From an uncultured Pelagibacteraceae bacterium (lineage in GTDB: Bacteria > Pseudomonadota > Alphaproteobacteria > Pelagibacterales > Pelagibacteraceae), in the NCBI GenBank assembly GCA_902534465.1, contig CACAPU010000002.1, positions 62,001 to 126,000 on the forward strand: a stretch of 64,000 bases of DNA. Direction: 5' to 3'. This document shows positions 43,101 through 53,204 of this stretch, piece after piece (position 1 is the first letter of the stretch; the number at the start of each line of letters is the position of its first letter). The notes under the pieces are model-generated. The model was given only the letters and a program-made list of their open reading frames with translations, ran no database searches and was not told the origin of the DNA. The translations under genes were made by a program, and so were the position numbers.

Positions 43101-44653
43101 TAATTTCACCACCTCCACATCATGATATTTACTCAATAGAAGATCTTGCTCAGCTAATTTATGATTTAAAACAAATTAATCCTAAGGCAAGAGTTGGCGT
43201 AAAGTTAGTAGCCTCGTCAGGAATAGGAACTATCGCTGCAGGAGTTGCTAAAGCAAAAGCTGATATCATTTTAATTTCTGGTCATAATGGTGGAACAGGA
43301 GCTACGCCACAAACAAGTGTTAAATATGTTGGTATTCCATGGGAAATGGGACTAACAGAAGCAAACCAAGTTCTGACTTTAAATAAATTAAGGCATCTTG
43401 TTACTTTACGAACGGATGGAGGAATTAAAACTGGAAGAGATGTAGTTATGGCAGCAATGATGGGCGCAGAAGAGTTTGGTGTAGCTACTACAGCGCTAGT
43501 TGCAATGGGATGTATTATGGTAAGACAATGCCACTCTAACACTTGTCCAGTTGGTGTTTGTACTCAAGATGATGAACTTAGAAAAAAATTTACTGGCACT
43601 CCAGACAAGGTAGTGAACTTATTTTCTTTTATAGCGCAAGAGGTAAGAGAAATTCTAGCAAGTTTAGGCTTTAAGTCTCTTAATGAGGTCATTGGTAGAA
43701 CAGACTTATTAAGACAAGTGAGTAAAGGATCACCAAATTTGGATGATTTAGATTTAAATCCTTTATTTGTACAAGCTGACTCTGGTAAAAATAAAAGATA
43801 TTGTGAGAAACCTATAATTAATGAGGTTCCAGATACATTGGATCAAAAAATTTGGCCAGAGGTAGAAAAATTAATAGATAATAATTCTCCATTAGACAAA
43901 ACATATGAAATTAAAAACACTGATAGAGCAGTAGGTACAAGAATTTCTTATCATTTGTATAAAAAATTTGGAAATAATAAATTAGTGGAAAATACTTTTT
44001 CACTGAATTTTAAAGGATCAGCTGGACAATCATTTGGTGCATTTGGGATTAAAGGACTTAAATTAATTTTAAAAGGAGATGCTAATGATTACGTTGCCAA
44101 AGGTTTGTCAGGTGCATCTGTAATAGTTAAACTTCCTGAGGAAAGTAATTTAGTCTCAAACAAAAATACTATTATAGGAAATACAGTCTTATATGGAGCA
44201 ACATCAGGAACTTTATTAGCGGCAGGACAAGCGGGTGAAAGATTTGCAGTAAGAAACTCAGGAGCAACTGCGGTAGTTGAAGGTTGTGACTCAAATGGAT
44301 GTGAGTATATGACAGGAGGATCGATTGTAATATTAGGTGATGTTGGAGATAATTTTGGAGCAGGTATGACAGGTGGAATGGCTTTTGTATATGATCCTAA
44401 CAATGAATTTCCAAAAAAAGCAAATCCTCAGACAATTATCTGGCAGATACCTGAGACAGAATTTTGGAAAAATAATTTAAAACAACTAGTCTCAAAACAT
44501 TATCAAGAAACAGAGTCTAATGTTTCTAAAAATATACTCAAAAATTTTGATTTAGAGGTAAATAATTTTTTACAAGTTTGTCCTAAAGAAATGATAGATA
44601 AACTTGAAAATCCAATTACAAATAAAAAAAGTGTTGTTGGTAAAGCTAGTTAA
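40154..44653 (+). CDS. gltB: Glutamate synthase large subunit
   Basis: About 1499 residues. A short propeptide ends before C26 in EHDACGVGLVA, the N-terminal nucleophile of the class II glutamine amidotransferase domain (with IFHQRFSTNT and HNGEINTLKGN). The synthase barrel carries SGHNGGTGATPQTSVK and the [3Fe-4S] motif CHSNTCPVGVC. The C-terminal beta-helix has repeated G-rich turns such as GSIVILGDVGDNFGAGMTGG. It makes two glutamates from glutamine and 2-oxoglutarate, central to ammonium assimilation. The order gltD-gltB with TAATG coupling enforces equal synthesis. Confidence 0.97.
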   Translation: MDIQKKNQELLKKNHVYDEKMEHDACGVGLVASTEGLKSRKVVEYGIEALKAVWHRGAIDADGKTGDGAGIHIEIPKDFFAEKIEITGHKHDNSDLCVGMIFLPRNNYGGQEQCRTIVESELTKKNFNIYGWRQVPVDPSVLGEKAELTRPEITQVLFTHNDKSIVGKDLERILYETRRKIEKEALKNQLNNFYICSFSSKSIIYKGMFLAEALSDFYTDLKDERFISRYAIFHQRFSTNTAPSWDLAQPFRAIAHNGEINTLKGNVNWMNIHQEEMFSPLFDDMENLKPVIPAGNSDSASLDNVFELLSISGHSAPLAKLMLIPDAWSKKSKVLPKDHQQLFNFLNSTMEPWDGPAAVAATDNEWVIVGSDRNGLRPLRYTVTRDKLLFAGSETGMIDLNEKKIVSKGRLGPGEILGVRIEKGKIYTNNAIKNYLAKEFKKFNNQIIDLDKKFPIENEKNQYSGSDLKKIQHCFGYSLEDLELILHPMAEDAKEATGSMGDDTPLAVLSDKYRPLYHFFRQNFSQVTNPPIDSLRENKVMSLKTRFGNLGNILDFSDLTEENIYVLDSPILSNNQFEKFVKYFGDNYRILDCIFDKHETLENSINRLKRDAEKAVREGVTQLILSDKNISEIKLPMPMLLCIGSINTHLIKLGLRGYVSINVQTGDALDTHSFATLIGVGATTVNPYLAFDSLFQRYSKKLFGKFSFDECVSRYIKSVNFGLLKIMSKMGISVLSSYRGGCNFETVGLSRTIVKDYFPGVISKISGIGLSGIEKKIRGIHKDAFDIHSNILPIGGIYRYRKNGETHQYQGKLIHLLQAAVGSNSYDTYKKYTKGIYGLKPINLRDLIDFKNQEAIPIDEVEPITEIMRRFGSGSMSHGALSKEAHETLAMGMNRIKGASCSGEGGEDEKRFKVLENGDSANSRVKQIASARFGVTINYLNNCNEIEIKIAQGAKPGEGGQLPGFKVTEEIAKLRHSTPGVTLISPPPHHDIYSIEDLAQLIYDLKQINPKARVGVKLVASSGIGTIAAGVAKAKADIILISGHNGGTGATPQTSVKYVGIPWEMGLTEANQVLTLNKLRHLVTLRTDGGIKTGRDVVMAAMMGAEEFGVATTALVAMGCIMVRQCHSNTCPVGVCTQDDELRKKFTGTPDKVVNLFSFIAQEVREILASLGFKSLNEVIGRTDLLRQVSKGSPNLDDLDLNPLFVQADSGKNKRYCEKPIINEVPDTLDQKIWPEVEKLIDNNSPLDKTYEIKNTDRAVGTRISYHLYKKFGNNKLVENTFSLNFKGSAGQSFGAFGIKGLKLILKGDANDYVAKGLSGASVIVKLPEESNLVSNKNTIIGNTVLYGATSGTLLAAGQAGERFAVRNSGATAVVEGCDSNGCEYMTGGSIVILGDVGDNFGAGMTGGMAFVYDPNNEFPKKANPQTIIWQIPETEFWKNNLKQLVSKHYQETESNVSKNILKNFDLEVNNFLQVCPKEMIDKLENPITNKKSVVGKAS

Positions 44654-45407
44654 TTTTTTCAATTATTTTTTGTAGTTCTTTACAAATTATACTTAAATTT
44701 TTACTTGAGGATAGACTATGATCTCCATTTTTAATTATTAGAAGCTTTTTATCTGCTTTAGGAAAAGTCTTTAAAACCATTCTTGAGTATTTTACAGGTA
44801 CTACCTCATCTTTTTGTCCGTGAACCATTGTAACAGGTATTTTATTATTCAATTTTTTATTAAGGACTTTATTTTTAGCTTTTTTTCCATCAAAAATAAG
44901 TTGTTTAGTAATTAAGTATTCATAATCGCCATTTTGAATTTTAGATATTCCTTTTTTGATTATTTCATCCTTTGTTTTTTTTGGAAATTTTTTCCACATA
45001 ATTCTTGTAAGAAACTCTGGTGCAGATCCAATACCCAGGAAGCCTTTAATTTGAGAACTAAAATATCTGTGCACTATCATCGAAATCCATCCACCCATAC
45101 TGGAGCCAATTAAAATAAAATCATTTTTTTTTACTATTTTATTAATTGCAGTCTTCGCATCATTTGACCATTTTGTAATATTACCTTTTGTAAATTCTCC
45201 TGAAGACCTTCCATGACCAAAATATTCTATCGCTAAAAACCCTAATTTTTTATCAACGCAAAAGTTTAAAAATTTCTTAGGTTTATCACCATCTATATCT
45301 GATGCAAAACCTGGTAAAAAAACTATGTAGAGATTTTTCTTATAATTATTTGCGATATATCTTAGTTTTTTATATTTAGAAATTCTTAGAAATTTATTTT
45401 TTTTCAT
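44646..45407 (-). CDS. Alpha/beta hydrolase
   Basis: A 253-residue cytoplasmic hydrolase of the alpha/beta fold: oxyanion region FLPGFASDIDGDKP, a YFGHGRSSGEF turn, the nucleophile elbow IGSSMGGWISMIV, the acid MVHGQKDEVVP and the histidine NGDHSLSS. This resembles the palmitoyl-protein thioesterase ABHD10-like group of alphaproteobacterial hydrolases and its mitochondrial relatives. Substrate is unknown. It ends 8 bases inside gltB on the opposite strand and is divergent from the glycosyltransferase gene. Confidence 0.85.
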   Translation of the reverse strand: MKKNKFLRISKYKKLRYIANNYKKNLYIVFLPGFASDIDGDKPKKFLNFCVDKKLGFLAIEYFGHGRSSGEFTKGNITKWSNDAKTAINKIVKKNDFILIGSSMGGWISMIVHRYFSSQIKGFLGIGSAPEFLTRIMWKKFPKKTKDEIIKKGISKIQNGDYEYLITKQLIFDGKKAKNKVLNKKLNNKIPVTMVHGQKDEVVPVKYSRMVLKTFPKADKKLLIIKNGDHSLSSSKNLSIICKELQKIIEKIN

Positions 45408-45449
45408 ATAAAGTATTCATGTTGACTAGGTATTTAATATTATTATCAC

Positions 45450-46604
45450 ATGCAGCCTAAATTAAAAGTATTACAGGTAATTCCTAAATTAGGTTATGGT
45501 GGAGCAGAAACTGGTTGTTATGATATTGCGCATTACTTGCCAGAAAATAATGTTGGATCATATCTAATTACAAGTGGTGGTGAACTCCTACAATATATTG
45601 ACAGAAAAAAAGTCAAACTCATAAGACTTCCAGTTCACTCAAAAAATCCTATACTCATCTTTATAAATTCACTAATTATATCTGCGATTATTTTAATAAA
45701 TGGGATAAATATTGTTCATGCTAGAAGCAGAGCTCCTGCATGGTCATGTTTAATTGCAACAAAAATTACAAGAAGAAAGTTTGTTACAACTTTTCATGGG
45801 ACCTATAACTTTAAAAGTAAATTAAAAAAATTTTATAATTCTGTCATGGTTAGATCGGATTTAATTATTGCTGGTTCTAACTTTATTTTTTCACATATCA
45901 AAGAAAATTATGGAGATTATCTAACAGATAAAAAAAAATTGCTCTCTATATTTAGAGGTATAAATACTGATTATTTTGATTCTTCCACTACATTAGAAGC
46001 TGATGAAGATAAATTATTCAAGTCATGGGATTTGATAGTTGGAAAAAAAATAATTTTGTTGCCAGGTAGACTTACAGCTTGGAAGGGACAAGAGATGTTT
46101 TTAGAAGCATTAAGTAAAGTAAATATTCAGTTAGGTAACGATTCTTTCATTGCAGTAATTTTAGGAAATGACCAAGGACGAGACCTTTATAAAAAAAAAT
46201 TAATTAGACTTGTCGAACAATATAGACTTACTAAACAAATTAGATTTATTGATCATTGTAAAAACATGCCACTAGCTTACAAAATATCTGACATAGTTGT
46301 ATCCACATCAATTGAGCCGGAGGCTTTTGGAAGAGTTGCAGTAGAAGCTCAATCTATGCAAAAATTAATCCTTGCTAGCAATATTGGAGGATCAAATGAA
46401 ACAGTTCTTGATGGAAAATCTGGAATGTTATTTAAAGCGGGTGACTCCGATGATTTATCAAAAAAAATTATACAAGCTATGAACTTTGATACTAATGAAC
46501 TTTCAAAAATGGGTAATTTTGGAAGAGAAAATGCTGTAAAAAAATTTAATGTTGAAAAAATGTGTTTTTCTACTTATTCAGAGTACAAAAAACTATTTAA
46601 TTAA
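45450..46604 (+). CDS. Group 1 (GT4) glycosyltransferase
   Basis: A 384-residue GT-B-fold glycosyltransferase. The N-terminal domain starts VLQVIPKLGYGGAETGCYDIAHYL, characteristic of GT4 enzymes. The C-terminal nucleotide-sugar domain has LPGRLTAWKGQEMFLEAL and the EX7E-type motif EPEAFGRVAVEAQSM. It probably adds a hexose during LPS core or other surface glycan synthesis. The stop overlaps the thrS start as TAATG, an odd but clear coupling of an envelope gene to the translation operon. Confidence 0.9.
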   Translation: MQPKLKVLQVIPKLGYGGAETGCYDIAHYLPENNVGSYLITSGGELLQYIDRKKVKLIRLPVHSKNPILIFINSLIISAIILINGINIVHARSRAPAWSCLIATKITRRKFVTTFHGTYNFKSKLKKFYNSVMVRSDLIIAGSNFIFSHIKENYGDYLTDKKKLLSIFRGINTDYFDSSTTLEADEDKLFKSWDLIVGKKIILLPGRLTAWKGQEMFLEALSKVNIQLGNDSFIAVILGNDQGRDLYKKKLIRLVEQYRLTKQIRFIDHCKNMPLAYKISDIVVSTSIEPEAFGRVAVEAQSMQKLILASNIGGSNETVLDGKSGMLFKAGDSDDLSKKIIQAMNFDTNELSKMGNFGRENAVKKFNVEKMCFSTYSEYKKLFN

Positions 46605-48523
46605 TGCCAAATATTACACTACCTGACGGAAAAAAATTAAACTTTGATAAGAGTGTAACAGGATCAGAGATTGCAGAAAAAATAAGCAAATCTTTAGCTA
46701 AACAAGCTTTAGTAATGAGTGTAAACGGCGAATTAAAAGATTTATATTCACGAGTAGACAAAGATAGTTCAATTAAAATTTTTACTGCAAAAGATCCTGA
46801 AGGATTAGAAGTTATTAGACATGATACTGCACATATTATGGCAATGGCAGTTCAAGAATTATTTCCAGGAACACAAGTAACGATTGGCCCAGTTATAGAA
46901 AATGGCTTTTATTATGATTTTGCTAGAAAAGAACCTTTTACTAGTGATGACCTTAAAAAAATTGAGAATAAAATGTCAGAGATAATTGATAAAGACGTAA
47001 AAACTAAAAGAGAAATTTGGGAAAGAGATAAGGCAATAGCCCATTTTAAAAAAATTGGAGAAAAATATAAAGCTGAAATAATTGAGAGTATTCCAAAAAA
47101 TGAGATGCTTACTATTTATCATCACGGAGATACATGGCATGATTTGTGTAGAGGGCCTCACTTAGAGTCCTCTAGCAAAATTGGCAAAGCATTTAAATTA
47201 ACAAAAGTATCAGGAGCTTATTGGAGAGGGGACTCTAATAACGAAATGTTGCAAAGAATTTATGGGACAAGCTGGGCTAATCAAAAGGACCTGGATTTGT
47301 ATCTTCAAAGAATAGAAGAAGCAGAAAAAAGAGATCATAGAAAAATAGGAAAAGAGATGGATTTATTTCATTTCAGAGAAGAAAGTCCTGGCTCTGTATT
47401 TTGGCACCAAAAAGGATGGAACTTATTTCAAAAACTTATTTCTTATATGAGAATGAAGCAAGAAACTGCAGGATATCAAGAAATAAATACTCCAGAAATA
47501 TTAGATAGATCACTTTGGGAAAAATCCGGCCACTGGGAAAAATTTGGTGCAAATATGTATACTTCTACAACACCTGATGAAAAAGTTTTTGCTATAAAAC
47601 CAATGAACTGTCCTGGCTGTGTTCAGGTCTTTAATCAAGGTTTAAAAAGTTATAGGGATTTACCATTGAAAATGTCAGAATTTGGAAAAGTTCATAGATA
47701 TGAACCCTCTGGAGCTCTTCATGGATTATTGCGTGTAAGAGCATTTACTCAAGATGATGCGCATATCTTCTGTACTGAAGAACAAATTACAGAGGAATGT
47801 TTAAGTGTAACAAACTTAATTCTAGAAATTTATAAAGATCTAGGATTTGAAGATGTAATTTTAAAATACTCTGATCGACCAGATTTAAGAGTTGGCGACG
47901 ATAAAGTTTGGGATAAATCAGAAGCAGCGTTATTGGAGGCTATAAAAGCTACAAAATTAGAATACTCTGTAAATAAAGGCGAAGGTGCTTTTTATGGTCC
48001 TAAAATAGAATTTGTTTTAAGAGATGCGATCGGAAGAGATTGGCAATGTGGAACTTTACAAGTTGATTTAAATTTACCAGGTAGGTTAGGTGCATCATTT
48101 GTAGATAGCGATGGGAACAAAAAAGTACCTGTTATGCTACACAGAGCTTTATTTGGATCATTGGAGAGGTTTATAGGAATTCTAATTGAAAATTACTCTG
48201 GAAAATTACCTTTTTGGCTTTGTCCAGTTCAAACTATTGTTATACCTATTTCTAGTGATTTTGACGAATACGCAAAACAAGTAAATAATGAATTGAAAAA
48301 AGTTGGTTTGAGTTCTGAAGTTGATTTAAAAAATCATAACTTAAATTATAAAATTAGAGAACATTCATTAACTAAAGTCCCAATGCTACTAATATGTGGA
48401 AAAAAAGAAGTTGACAGTAACACAGTAACTATTAGAAGATTGGATTCTAAAAAACAGGAAACTATGGAATTAAAAGAATTCTTAAAAAGATATTCTGCCC
48501 TAAACAAAGCACCTTCAATTTAA
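46604..48523 (+). CDS. thrS: Threonyl-tRNA synthetase
   Basis: A 639-residue class II synthetase. The N-terminal TGS domain (ITLPDGKKLNFDKSVTG) is followed by the editing domain with HDTAHIMAMAVQELFP. Class II motif 2 appears as RYEPSGALHGLLRVRAFTQDD, the zinc cysteine is in MNCPGCVQVF, and motif 3 lies at LHRALFGSLERFIG. The C-terminal anticodon-binding domain begins at WLCPVQTIVIPI. It leads the classic thrS-infC-rpmI-rplT-pheST series. Full length with all motifs. Confidence 0.98.
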   Translation: MPNITLPDGKKLNFDKSVTGSEIAEKISKSLAKQALVMSVNGELKDLYSRVDKDSSIKIFTAKDPEGLEVIRHDTAHIMAMAVQELFPGTQVTIGPVIENGFYYDFARKEPFTSDDLKKIENKMSEIIDKDVKTKREIWERDKAIAHFKKIGEKYKAEIIESIPKNEMLTIYHHGDTWHDLCRGPHLESSSKIGKAFKLTKVSGAYWRGDSNNEMLQRIYGTSWANQKDLDLYLQRIEEAEKRDHRKIGKEMDLFHFREESPGSVFWHQKGWNLFQKLISYMRMKQETAGYQEINTPEILDRSLWEKSGHWEKFGANMYTSTTPDEKVFAIKPMNCPGCVQVFNQGLKSYRDLPLKMSEFGKVHRYEPSGALHGLLRVRAFTQDDAHIFCTEEQITEECLSVTNLILEIYKDLGFEDVILKYSDRPDLRVGDDKVWDKSEAALLEAIKATKLEYSVNKGEGAFYGPKIEFVLRDAIGRDWQCGTLQVDLNLPGRLGASFVDSDGNKKVPVMLHRALFGSLERFIGILIENYSGKLPFWLCPVQTIVIPISSDFDEYAKQVNNELKKVGLSSEVDLKNHNLNYKIREHSLTKVPMLLICGKKEVDSNTVTIRRLDSKKQETMELKEFLKRYSALNKAPSI

Positions 48524-49069
48524 GTGGCAGATTTTAAACAAAACTACTTCCAGAAAAGAACTAAGCCTAAAGGTCCTAGAACTAATCAAAGGATAACTTC
48601 TCAAGATGTTCAAGTCATTGGAAGCGATGGAGATAACTTAGGTATTCTAAATTTACAAGATGCAATTAACAGAGCAAAAGAAGAGGGTTTAGATTTAATT
48701 GAAATTGCTCCAAATACAAAACCTCCAGTTTGCAAGATAATGGATATGGGAAAATATAAATATGATGCTCAAAAAAAAGCTAATAAAGCTAAAAAAAAGC
48801 AAAAAAAGATTGAATTAAAAGAAATTAAGTTAAGACCCGTTACTGAAGTACACGATTATACTTTTAAAATAAAAAATGCACAAAAATTTATAGCTAAAGG
48901 AGATAAGGTAAAATTTACGATAAGATTTAAAGGAAGAGAATTACAGCATTCGAACTTAGGAAATGAGTTAATGGATAAGATCAAACAGGATATGGAGACC
49001 GTTGGACGAGTTGAGCTTCAGCCTAAGTTTGATGGTAAACAAATGATTATGGTTATCCAGCCTTTATAA
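48524..49069 (+). CDS. infC: Translation initiation factor IF-3
   Basis: A 181-residue two-domain factor that prevents premature subunit joining and checks the start codon. The N-terminal domain holds GPRTNQRITSQDVQVIGSDG and the helix before the linker has the lysine-rich AQKKANKAKKKQKKIELKEI. The C-terminal domain ends with GRVELQPKFDGKQMIMVIQP. Translation begins at a GTG directly after the thrS TAA. Many bacteria use the very rare AUU here to let IF-3 police its own synthesis. GTG is only a mild deviation, so that feedback would be weaker. Confidence 0.97.
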   Translation: MADFKQNYFQKRTKPKGPRTNQRITSQDVQVIGSDGDNLGILNLQDAINRAKEEGLDLIEIAPNTKPPVCKIMDMGKYKYDAQKKANKAKKKQKKIELKEIKLRPVTEVHDYTFKIKNAQKFIAKGDKVKFTIRFKGRELQHSNLGNELMDKIKQDMETVGRVELQPKFDGKQMIMVIQPL

Positions 49070-49123
49070 GCTTTATTTCTGGTTGTAAATTAATATTAAT
49101 ATTTGTATAACCCCTCAAAAATT

Positions 49124-49330
49124 ATGCCCAAATTAAAAACAAAAAGTTCAGCTAAAAAAAGATTTAAAATATCAGCTAGAGGCAAGGTTATAACTGCCCA
49201 AGCTGGTAAAAGGCATGGTATGATTAAAAGAACTAATTCACAGATAAGAAAACAAAGAGGTACCACGGTGATGTCTAAACAAGACGGTAAGATTGTGAAA
49301 TCTTACATGCCGTATAATCTAAGAGGATAA
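49124..49330 (+). CDS. rpmI: 50S ribosomal protein L35
   Basis: A 68-residue basic protein with the bL35 signatures [28 protein letters not shown] and the C-terminal [11 protein letters not shown]. The start is the ATG of MPKLKTK; an upstream in-frame ATG would add seven unrelated residues. The 54-base gap after infC may contain the L20-binding control region known from other bacteria, though I could not identify it by eye. Confidence 0.97.
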   Translation: MPKLKTKSSAKKRFKISARGKVITAQAGKRHGMIKRTNSQIRKQRGTTVMSKQDGKIVKSYMPYNLRG

Positions 49331-49331
49331 A

Positions 49332-49688
49332 ATGGCTAGAGTAAAAAGAGGTGTAACAAGTAGAGCTAAACATAAAAAAGTACTGAAAGCAGTCAAAGGT
49401 CAATGGGGTAGAAGAAAAAATACAATAAGAGTTGCTAGACAGGCAATGGAAAAAGCTATGCAGTATGCTTACAGAGATAGAAGAAACAAAAAAAGAGATT
49501 TTAAGTCACTTTGGATACAAAGAATTAATGCTGGAGTTAGATCTGAAGGTTTAACATATTCTAAATTTATAAATGGCCTTAGCAAAACAGGTATTAAAAT
49601 AGATAGAAAAATACTTGCTGAAATAGCTTACGATAATCCAGAAGCTTTTAAAACTATAGTTAAAAAAGCTCAAGCAGCATTAAATTAA
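49332..49688 (+). CDS. rplT: 50S ribosomal protein L20
   Basis: A 118-residue basic 23S-rRNA-binding assembly protein: [44 protein letters not shown] and [21 protein letters not shown] are all diagnostic of bL20. It follows rpmI with only one base between stop and start. In other bacteria it represses its own operon at the rpmI leader. Confidence 0.98.
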   Translation: MARVKRGVTSRAKHKKVLKAVKGQWGRRKNTIRVARQAMEKAMQYAYRDRRNKKRDFKSLWIQRINAGVRSEGLTYSKFINGLSKTGIKIDRKILAEIAYDNPEAFKTIVKKAQAALN

Positions 49689-49731
49689 TTTTCATTGTTG
49701 TTTTTCTAGAGTTAACAAATATTCTACGAAT

Positions 49732-50799
49732 ATGTCCGATATAAAAAAAATAAGAGATGAGTATTTAATTAGATTAGACAACAATTTAAATTATGAAAGT
49801 GTAAATCAAATTAAAACAGAATTATTTGGTAAAAATGGACAAATTTCAAATTCTTTTAAAACATTAGGTTCATTGCCAAATGAAGAGAGAAAAAAATTTG
49901 CATCGGACTTAAATTTAATAAAAGAGGAATTACAAGAAAAAATAAATTTAAAAATTCAAGAAATTGAAATTAAAGAGATAAATTCTAAACTTGAGAATGA
50001 AAAATTAGATGTAACTTTACCTGAAAGAGAAATAAACCAAGGAAAAATACATCCTGTCTCACAAGTTATTGATGAGATATCCTCAATATTTTCTGAAATT
50101 GGCTTCAGTGTAGAAGAAGGACCAGATGTAGAGAATGAGCATTACAATTTCACTGCATTAAATACACCTGATAATCATCCAGCAAGAGATATGCATGATA
50201 CTTTTTATTTAGATAATAATAAAGAAATACTATTAAGAACACATACATCTCCTGTACAAGTAAGAACAATGTTGAATGGAAAACCTCCATTTAAGATTAT
50301 AGCTCCTGGAAGAACATATAGATCTGATAGTGATCAAACACATTCCCCAATGTTTCATCAAGTCGAAGGACTTCATATTGATAAAGATATAAATATGGGT
50401 CATTTAAAAGGATGTCTGGACTACTTTATAAAATCTTTTTTTGAAGTGGATAAAATTAAGATGAGATTTAGACCTAGTCATTTTCCTTTTACTGAACCAT
50501 CTGCAGAAGTTGATATTGGGTACGAGTTAAAGGATGGAAAAATAGTTATTGGTGAGGGAGATAAATGGTTAGAGATTCTTGGATGTGGGATGGTACACCC
50601 AAATGTCTTAAAAAATGTAAATGTAAATCCAGATAAATACCAAGGTTATGCTTTTGGTATTGGTATTGATAGACTTGGTATGTTGAAATACGGCATAAAT
50701 GATTTAAGAGCTTTCTTTGAGACTGATTATAGATGGCTTAATCACTTTGGTTTTGATCCGTTGGATGTTCCTTCAAATTACAGAGGTTTAAGCAGATGA
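49732..50799 (+). CDS. pheS: Phenylalanyl-tRNA synthetase alpha subunit
   Basis: A 355-residue catalytic subunit of the alpha2-beta2 enzyme. The N-terminal coiled-coil arm (about 1-90) precedes the class II core. Motif 1 lies around [22 protein letters not shown], with [21 protein letters not shown] and [14 protein letters not shown]. Motif 2 reads [22 protein letters not shown] and motif 3 is [11 protein letters not shown]. The stop overlaps the pheT start as ATGA, ensuring equimolar subunits. Confidence 0.98.
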   Translation: MSDIKKIRDEYLIRLDNNLNYESVNQIKTELFGKNGQISNSFKTLGSLPNEERKKFASDLNLIKEELQEKINLKIQEIEIKEINSKLENEKLDVTLPEREINQGKIHPVSQVIDEISSIFSEIGFSVEEGPDVENEHYNFTALNTPDNHPARDMHDTFYLDNNKEILLRTHTSPVQVRTMLNGKPPFKIIAPGRTYRSDSDQTHSPMFHQVEGLHIDKDINMGHLKGCLDYFIKSFFEVDKIKMRFRPSHFPFTEPSAEVDIGYELKDGKIVIGEGDKWLEILGCGMVHPNVLKNVNVNPDKYQGYAFGIGIDRLGMLKYGINDLRAFFETDYRWLNHFGFDPLDVPSNYRGLSR

Positions 50800-53204
50800 A
50801 ATTTACAATGAGTTGGTTAAAGGAACATCTTGAAACCAAGAATAAAGATACTCAGATTATTGATAAATTGACGGATGTTGGACTTGAAGTTGAGAGCTTT
50901 GAAAATATTAGTTCTGATTTGGATAATTTTAAAGTGGCAAAAATTATTAATGCCGAACAACACCCAAACGCAGATAGACTAAGGGTATGTGATGTTGATA
51001 TAGGACAACAAAATATTGTTAAAGTTGTTTGTGGTGCACCAAACGCTAAAAAAGACCTTTTGACTGTTTATGCCAGTCCTGGATCAATAATTCCAAAAAA
51101 TAATATGAAGCTTACAATCAGTAAAATTAGAGGGGTAACTTCATATGGAATGTTATGTTCGGATTCAGAATTAAAATTATCAAATGAAAGTGAGGGAATA
51201 ACAGAGCTAAAACCAAGCAAATATTCAGACAAAATAGGTAAAAGTTTTTTTAAAAATAATTCTGAAAAAGTTGTTGATTTATCAATAACCCCAAATCGAC
51301 CTGACTGTTTAGGAGTAAGAGGAATAGCCAGAGATTTAGCTGCAGCAGGAGCTGGTAAATTAAAAAGTATTTCACATAAAAATATTAAGAAGGATGGATC
51401 ACAAAATATAAAAGTTTCAATTACTAAAGATAAAAACCAAGGTTGTACAATTTTTGGAAGTTGTCTTATTAAAGGAGTAACCAATAGAGAAAGCCCAAAA
51501 TGGTTGAAAGAAAAAATTGAGTCTCTTGGTCAAAAACCAATTTCAGCAATTGTAGATATAACCAATTATGTCATGCTAGATTTAAATAGACCTCTACATG
51601 CATATGATGCAGATAAAATTGATAAACAAATTATAGTAAGAAACTCGAAAAAAGACGAAACATTTGAGGCTCTAGACAATAAGCAATATAAGTTAGACGA
51701 TGGTATGTGTGTTATATCCGATCAATCTGGCGTATTAGGCTTAGGTGGGATTATTGGAGGAACACGTTCTGGTACTGAGTTAAAAACTAAAAATATTTTA
51801 TTGGAGTCTGCATACTTTATACCTAGATCAATTAGAAAAACCTCAAAATTACTTAACATTGATACGGATGCAAAATTTAGATTTGAAAGAGGAATTGACC
51901 CTCAATCAATAAAGGCAGGTTTGCTAAAAGCCTCCCAATTGATTTCAGAAATTTGTGGAGGAAAGATTAGTAAATTTGATATTCAACATATTAAAAAATA
52001 TAAAAATTCTGAAATAAAATTTAATATTTCGTTGTTCGAAAAAATAACAGGTTTTAAAGTTAAAGAAAATGAAATTATAAAAATTTTGAAGGATCTAGGT
52101 TTTAAGTGTTCTAAAAAGAAATCAGAGTTAAAACTAACAATTCCTTCTTGGAGACCTGATATAAGTCAACCGATAGATATAGTTGAAGAGGTTGTTAGAA
52201 TTAAAGGTTACGATAATATTGAAACTATAGAGCCAAAGAAAAATAGATTAAAAGACACATTAAATAAACAACAAAAACTCTTTCATTTTTTACAACGTTC
52301 TATAGCATCAAAAGGTTATTTTGAGAGTGTTACTTGGTCATTCACAGACTCAAAAATAAATAATCTTTTTAAAGAAAATTTAAAGGAAATTAAAATAGTA
52401 AATCCAATTAGCTCAGATTTAGATGTTTTAAGAAATTCAATTTTTTCAAACTTAGCTTTTTATTTAAAGAAAAATTTAGACAGAGGATTCAAAGATATTT
52501 CACTTTTTGAAATTGGACCAATTTTTAAAAATAAAAATCCTGGAGAACAGTTGACGGTAATAGGTGCAATAAAATCAGGGAAAATTTCAAGATTAAACTG
52601 GAATGAAAAAGAAAGATCAGTTGATATTTTTGATGTTAAAAAAGATTTAATTCAAACATTAATTGAAGCTGGATATGATAAACAAAATTTTTTTATAAGA
52701 GATAAATCTCCTTCGTATTATCATCCAGGAAAATCTGGTTCAGTTTATCTTGACAAGGATGATATTGATCCTGTTGCATATTTTGGAGAACTTCATCCAA
52801 ATATTGTTAAGAAGCTAGATATAAAAACTGAAGGATTAGTTGGTTTTGAAATATATCTAGATTATTTAAAAGATAATAAAATTAAACTAAAGGATCAAAA
52901 GTCCCATTTTGAATATTCAGACTATCAAAAATCAGAAAGAGATTTTGCTTTTGTTGTAGATAAAAATTATAAAGCACAAGATTTAATAGAAATTATATCT
53001 TCAATCGATAAAACTTTAATTAAGTCAATTAAAGTTTTCGATATTTATGAAGGTGAAAATATCCCCTCTGGAAAAAAATCAATAGCTATCAATGTTACAA
53101 TTCAATCATCAGAAAAAACATTAGAGGAAAATGATCTTGAAAAAATTAACAAATTAATTATTTCAACTGTTGAGTCCAAATCAGGTGCAAAAATAAGATC
53201 CTAA
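50796..53204 (+). CDS. pheT: Phenylalanyl-tRNA synthetase beta subunit
   Basis: An 802-residue regulatory/editing subunit. It opens [14 protein letters not shown], followed by a tRNA-binding OB domain ([20 protein letters not shown]), the B3/B4 editing domain ([13 protein letters not shown]), and the B5 and catalytic-like domains ([27 protein letters not shown]). It ends in the ferredoxin-fold anticodon-binding domain starting [13 protein letters not shown]. Length and domain order are standard. lepA starts directly after its stop. Confidence 0.98.
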   Translation: MKFTMSWLKEHLETKNKDTQIIDKLTDVGLEVESFENISSDLDNFKVAKIINAEQHPNADRLRVCDVDIGQQNIVKVVCGAPNAKKDLLTVYASPGSIIPKNNMKLTISKIRGVTSYGMLCSDSELKLSNESEGITELKPSKYSDKIGKSFFKNNSEKVVDLSITPNRPDCLGVRGIARDLAAAGAGKLKSISHKNIKKDGSQNIKVSITKDKNQGCTIFGSCLIKGVTNRESPKWLKEKIESLGQKPISAIVDITNYVMLDLNRPLHAYDADKIDKQIIVRNSKKDETFEALDNKQYKLDDGMCVISDQSGVLGLGGIIGGTRSGTELKTKNILLESAYFIPRSIRKTSKLLNIDTDAKFRFERGIDPQSIKAGLLKASQLISEICGGKISKFDIQHIKKYKNSEIKFNISLFEKITGFKVKENEIIKILKDLGFKCSKKKSELKLTIPSWRPDISQPIDIVEEVVRIKGYDNIETIEPKKNRLKDTLNKQQKLFHFLQRSIASKGYFESVTWSFTDSKINNLFKENLKEIKIVNPISSDLDVLRNSIFSNLAFYLKKNLDRGFKDISLFEIGPIFKNKNPGEQLTVIGAIKSGKISRLNWNEKERSVDIFDVKKDLIQTLIEAGYDKQNFFIRDKSPSYYHPGKSGSVYLDKDDIDPVAYFGELHPNIVKKLDIKTEGLVGFEIYLDYLKDNKIKLKDQKSHFEYSDYQKSERDFAFVVDKNYKAQDLIEIISSIDKTLIKSIKVFDIYEGENIPSGKKSIAINVTIQSSEKTLEENDLEKINKLIISTVESKSGAKIRS

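Noticed and set aside
43282..44403. Open frames of 86-104 codons opposite gltB
   Set aside because: They overlap the most conserved parts of gltB (Fe-S motif and beta-helix) and are antisense shadows; the Pro/Ser/Thr composition reflects the complement of Gly/Ala-rich sense codons.
49070..49123. L20-binding pseudoknot in the rpmI leader
   Set aside because: The gap is short and AT-rich and I could not draw a convincing long-range structure by eye; a covariance-model search would be needed.
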